Made by a program: the position numbers and the translations under genes. From Bacteroidales bacterium UBA4073 (GTDB lineage Bacteria > Bacteroidota > Bacteroidia > Bacteroidales > Tenuifilaceae): DNA of 14,739 nt. The stretch covers positions 7,745-22,483 of the forward strand of contig DFYV01000118.1 in assembly GCA_002383425.1 (NCBI GenBank). Reading direction: 5' to 3'. Every line of letters begins with the position of its first letter. Positions within the stretch are counted from its first letter, which is position 1. The notes beneath the pieces are model-generated. The model made no database searches. It was not told the origin of the DNA and saw only the letters and a program-made list of their open reading frames with translations. This document shows positions 14,061 to 14,739 of the stretch, piece by piece.

Positions 14061-14243
14061 ACTTTCAATTTTTAAGTTTCTGAATAAAATTACGGCAATT
14101 TTTTTATACTAACACATTTTTTTTCAAAATTTAGCCCCTGTTAATCACATATAAACAAATGTTTACCATACATTAACATATCCATAACATTCCGAATAGT
14201 AACGTTCATCAAAAAAAAAATCATGCTCCCGTTCTAAAAGTTT
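14061..14243 (-). promoter_or_regulatory. Leader and probable promoter region of the secreted-protein operon
   Basis: This AT-rich 183-bp stretch must hold the promoter for the five-gene operon. On the minus strand a TTTG at 14125-14128 and a degenerate -7-like AAAAATTG at 14096-14103 are spaced about 21 nt apart. Neither fit is convincing. An A10 run lies at 14212-14221. Confidence 0.3.
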
Positions 14244-14410
14244 ATAGACGTTAGACGTTAAATGTTAAATGTTAAACGTGAGGCGTTAGGTGTAAGTTGT
14301 TAGAAGTGAGCGTAGGGTGTAAGGCGTTGGACGTTGGACGTTAGACATTGGGCGTTGGACGTTGGGCGTTGGGCGTTTCACGTTTCACGTATCACGTTTC
14401 ACGTATCTTA
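14244..14410. repeat. Heptanucleotide array of 24 drifting units
   Basis: Every unit is 7 nt except one of 6 nt (TGAGCG, 14307-14312). The unit changes in steps along the array: TTAGACG, TTAAATG, TTAAACG, TGAGGCG, TTAGGTG, TAAGTTG, then TTGGACG and TTGGGCG (14327-14375), and finally TTTCACG and TATCACG (14376-14403). The period persists through all substitutions. There are no spacers, so it is not a CRISPR array, and no reading frame explains it. Confidence 0.9.
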
Positions 14411-14415
14411 TGTAA

Positions 14416-14664
14416 ATCACAGAAAATAAACACTTTGCGTTGCTGGCGTTCTTTACGAGAACCATCATTTTTAATGAAAGAGTTACTTTTATACGAGAAA
14501 TAGCTGACTTAATTGGCACCTGGAAATTCGCTAGACTTTTTGCTGAATGTGTAAACAAAATTCATTTTGACCCCAATAGAACAATACAAACCATTGACGA
14601 ACCAGCATTTGAGCAATTAGTTTCTATATTTGAACAGTACATGAAAATAATAAGTAAAAAGTAA
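14416..14664 (+). pseudogene. DUF3800-like gene fragment
   Basis: The frame is open from 14416 (after a TAA at 14413) to a TAA ending at 14664. Its translation contains EIADLIGTWKFARLFAE and KIHFDP followed by DEPAFEQLV.IFEQY, a run I recognise from the middle of DUF3800 proteins, which are metal-dependent, nuclease-like and of unsettled function. Full-length members are several times longer, with an N-terminal DES/DE motif and a continuation after FEQ; both are missing. The first 14 codons overlap a CGCAAAG-type repeat. The only starts are TTG or internal codons, so I regard it as a remnant rather than a gene. Confidence 0.55.
14431..14457 (-). repeat. 9-nt CGCAAAG-type repeat, left flank of the DUF3800 fragment
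   Basis: Read on the minus strand this is CGTAAAGAA, CGCCAGCAA, CGCAAAGTG: three 9-nt units. A related array lies in the opposite orientation at 14696-14719. Confidence 0.6.
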
Positions 14665-14695
14665 CTAATCAGTATTAACAAACATAACTACTCAC

Positions 14696-14719
14696 CGCAA
14701 AGACGCAATGGCGCAAAGG
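14696..14719 (+). repeat. 8-nt CGCAAAG-type repeat, right flank of the DUF3800 fragment
   Basis: Three 8-nt units are visible: CGCAAAGA, CGCAATGG, CGCAAAGG. Runs of CGCAAAG-type units are common between genes in Bacteroidota. Confidence 0.65.
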
Positions 14720-14739
14720 TTTTAAATTTAATTACACTT

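Noticed and set aside
14244..14410. CRISPR array
   Set aside because: Units are 7 nt and directly adjoining, with no spacers and no cas genes nearby.

Overview
The window comes from a member of the Bacteroidota, most likely Bacteroidales or a close relative. Three things point there: promoters of the Bacteroidota type (TTTG, about 19 nt, TAnnTTTG), almost no Shine-Dalgarno sequences, and genes from Bacteroidota-typical families (DUF6175, DUF1987/SiaC, LPP20-like secreted proteins). Base composition is AT-rich, and the intergenic DNA is crowded with short drifting tandem repeats. No RNA gene was found apart from a probable group II intron, and there is no CRISPR array.

Layout. Positions 1-244 hold a drifting tandem repeat array with units of 7 and 9 nt. 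A clear promoter then drives a 56-residue lipoprotein gene (394-564), which converges on aspS (635-2389, minus) across a shared bidirectional terminator. Divergent from aspS are tadA (2649-3092), a secreted TPR protein (3180-4151) and a Cof-type HAD phosphatase (4208-5044). From 5045 to 6445 there is no protein gene. This stretch holds a heptamer array, a probable ORF-less group II intron on the minus strand (about 5108-5900), a 114-bp element with inverted terminal repeats (5920-6033), an inverted copy of part of the window-start repeat (6034-6142), and an inverted copy of the aspS/tadA spacer (6250-6350). An RlmI-like methyltransferase (6446-7336) and a DUF1987/SiaC-like protein (7467-7847) follow.

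Positions 7891-14060 hold six minus-strand genes, all for exported proteins. In transcription order they encode a protein with a probable C-terminal beta-barrel (544 aa), a 173-aa periplasmic protein, a DUF6175 protein (319 aa), a 323-aa protein with a helical-repeat middle, an LPP20-like lipoprotein (193 aa) and a 431-aa LPP20-like protein. The first four genes are 10-21 bp apart, the fifth follows after 53 bp, and a strong terminator separates the sixth. I read this as one envelope assembly of unknown function. It is the best candidate here for an undescribed system: several members share a GxG-plus-alanine-rich-helix pattern seen in LPP20-type proteins, and the first member looks like an outer-membrane anchor.

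The right end carries a 24-unit heptamer array (14244-14410) and a DUF3800 gene fragment (14416-14664) flanked by CGCAAAG-type short repeats. All homology statements are from memory and motif reading; no database search was made.
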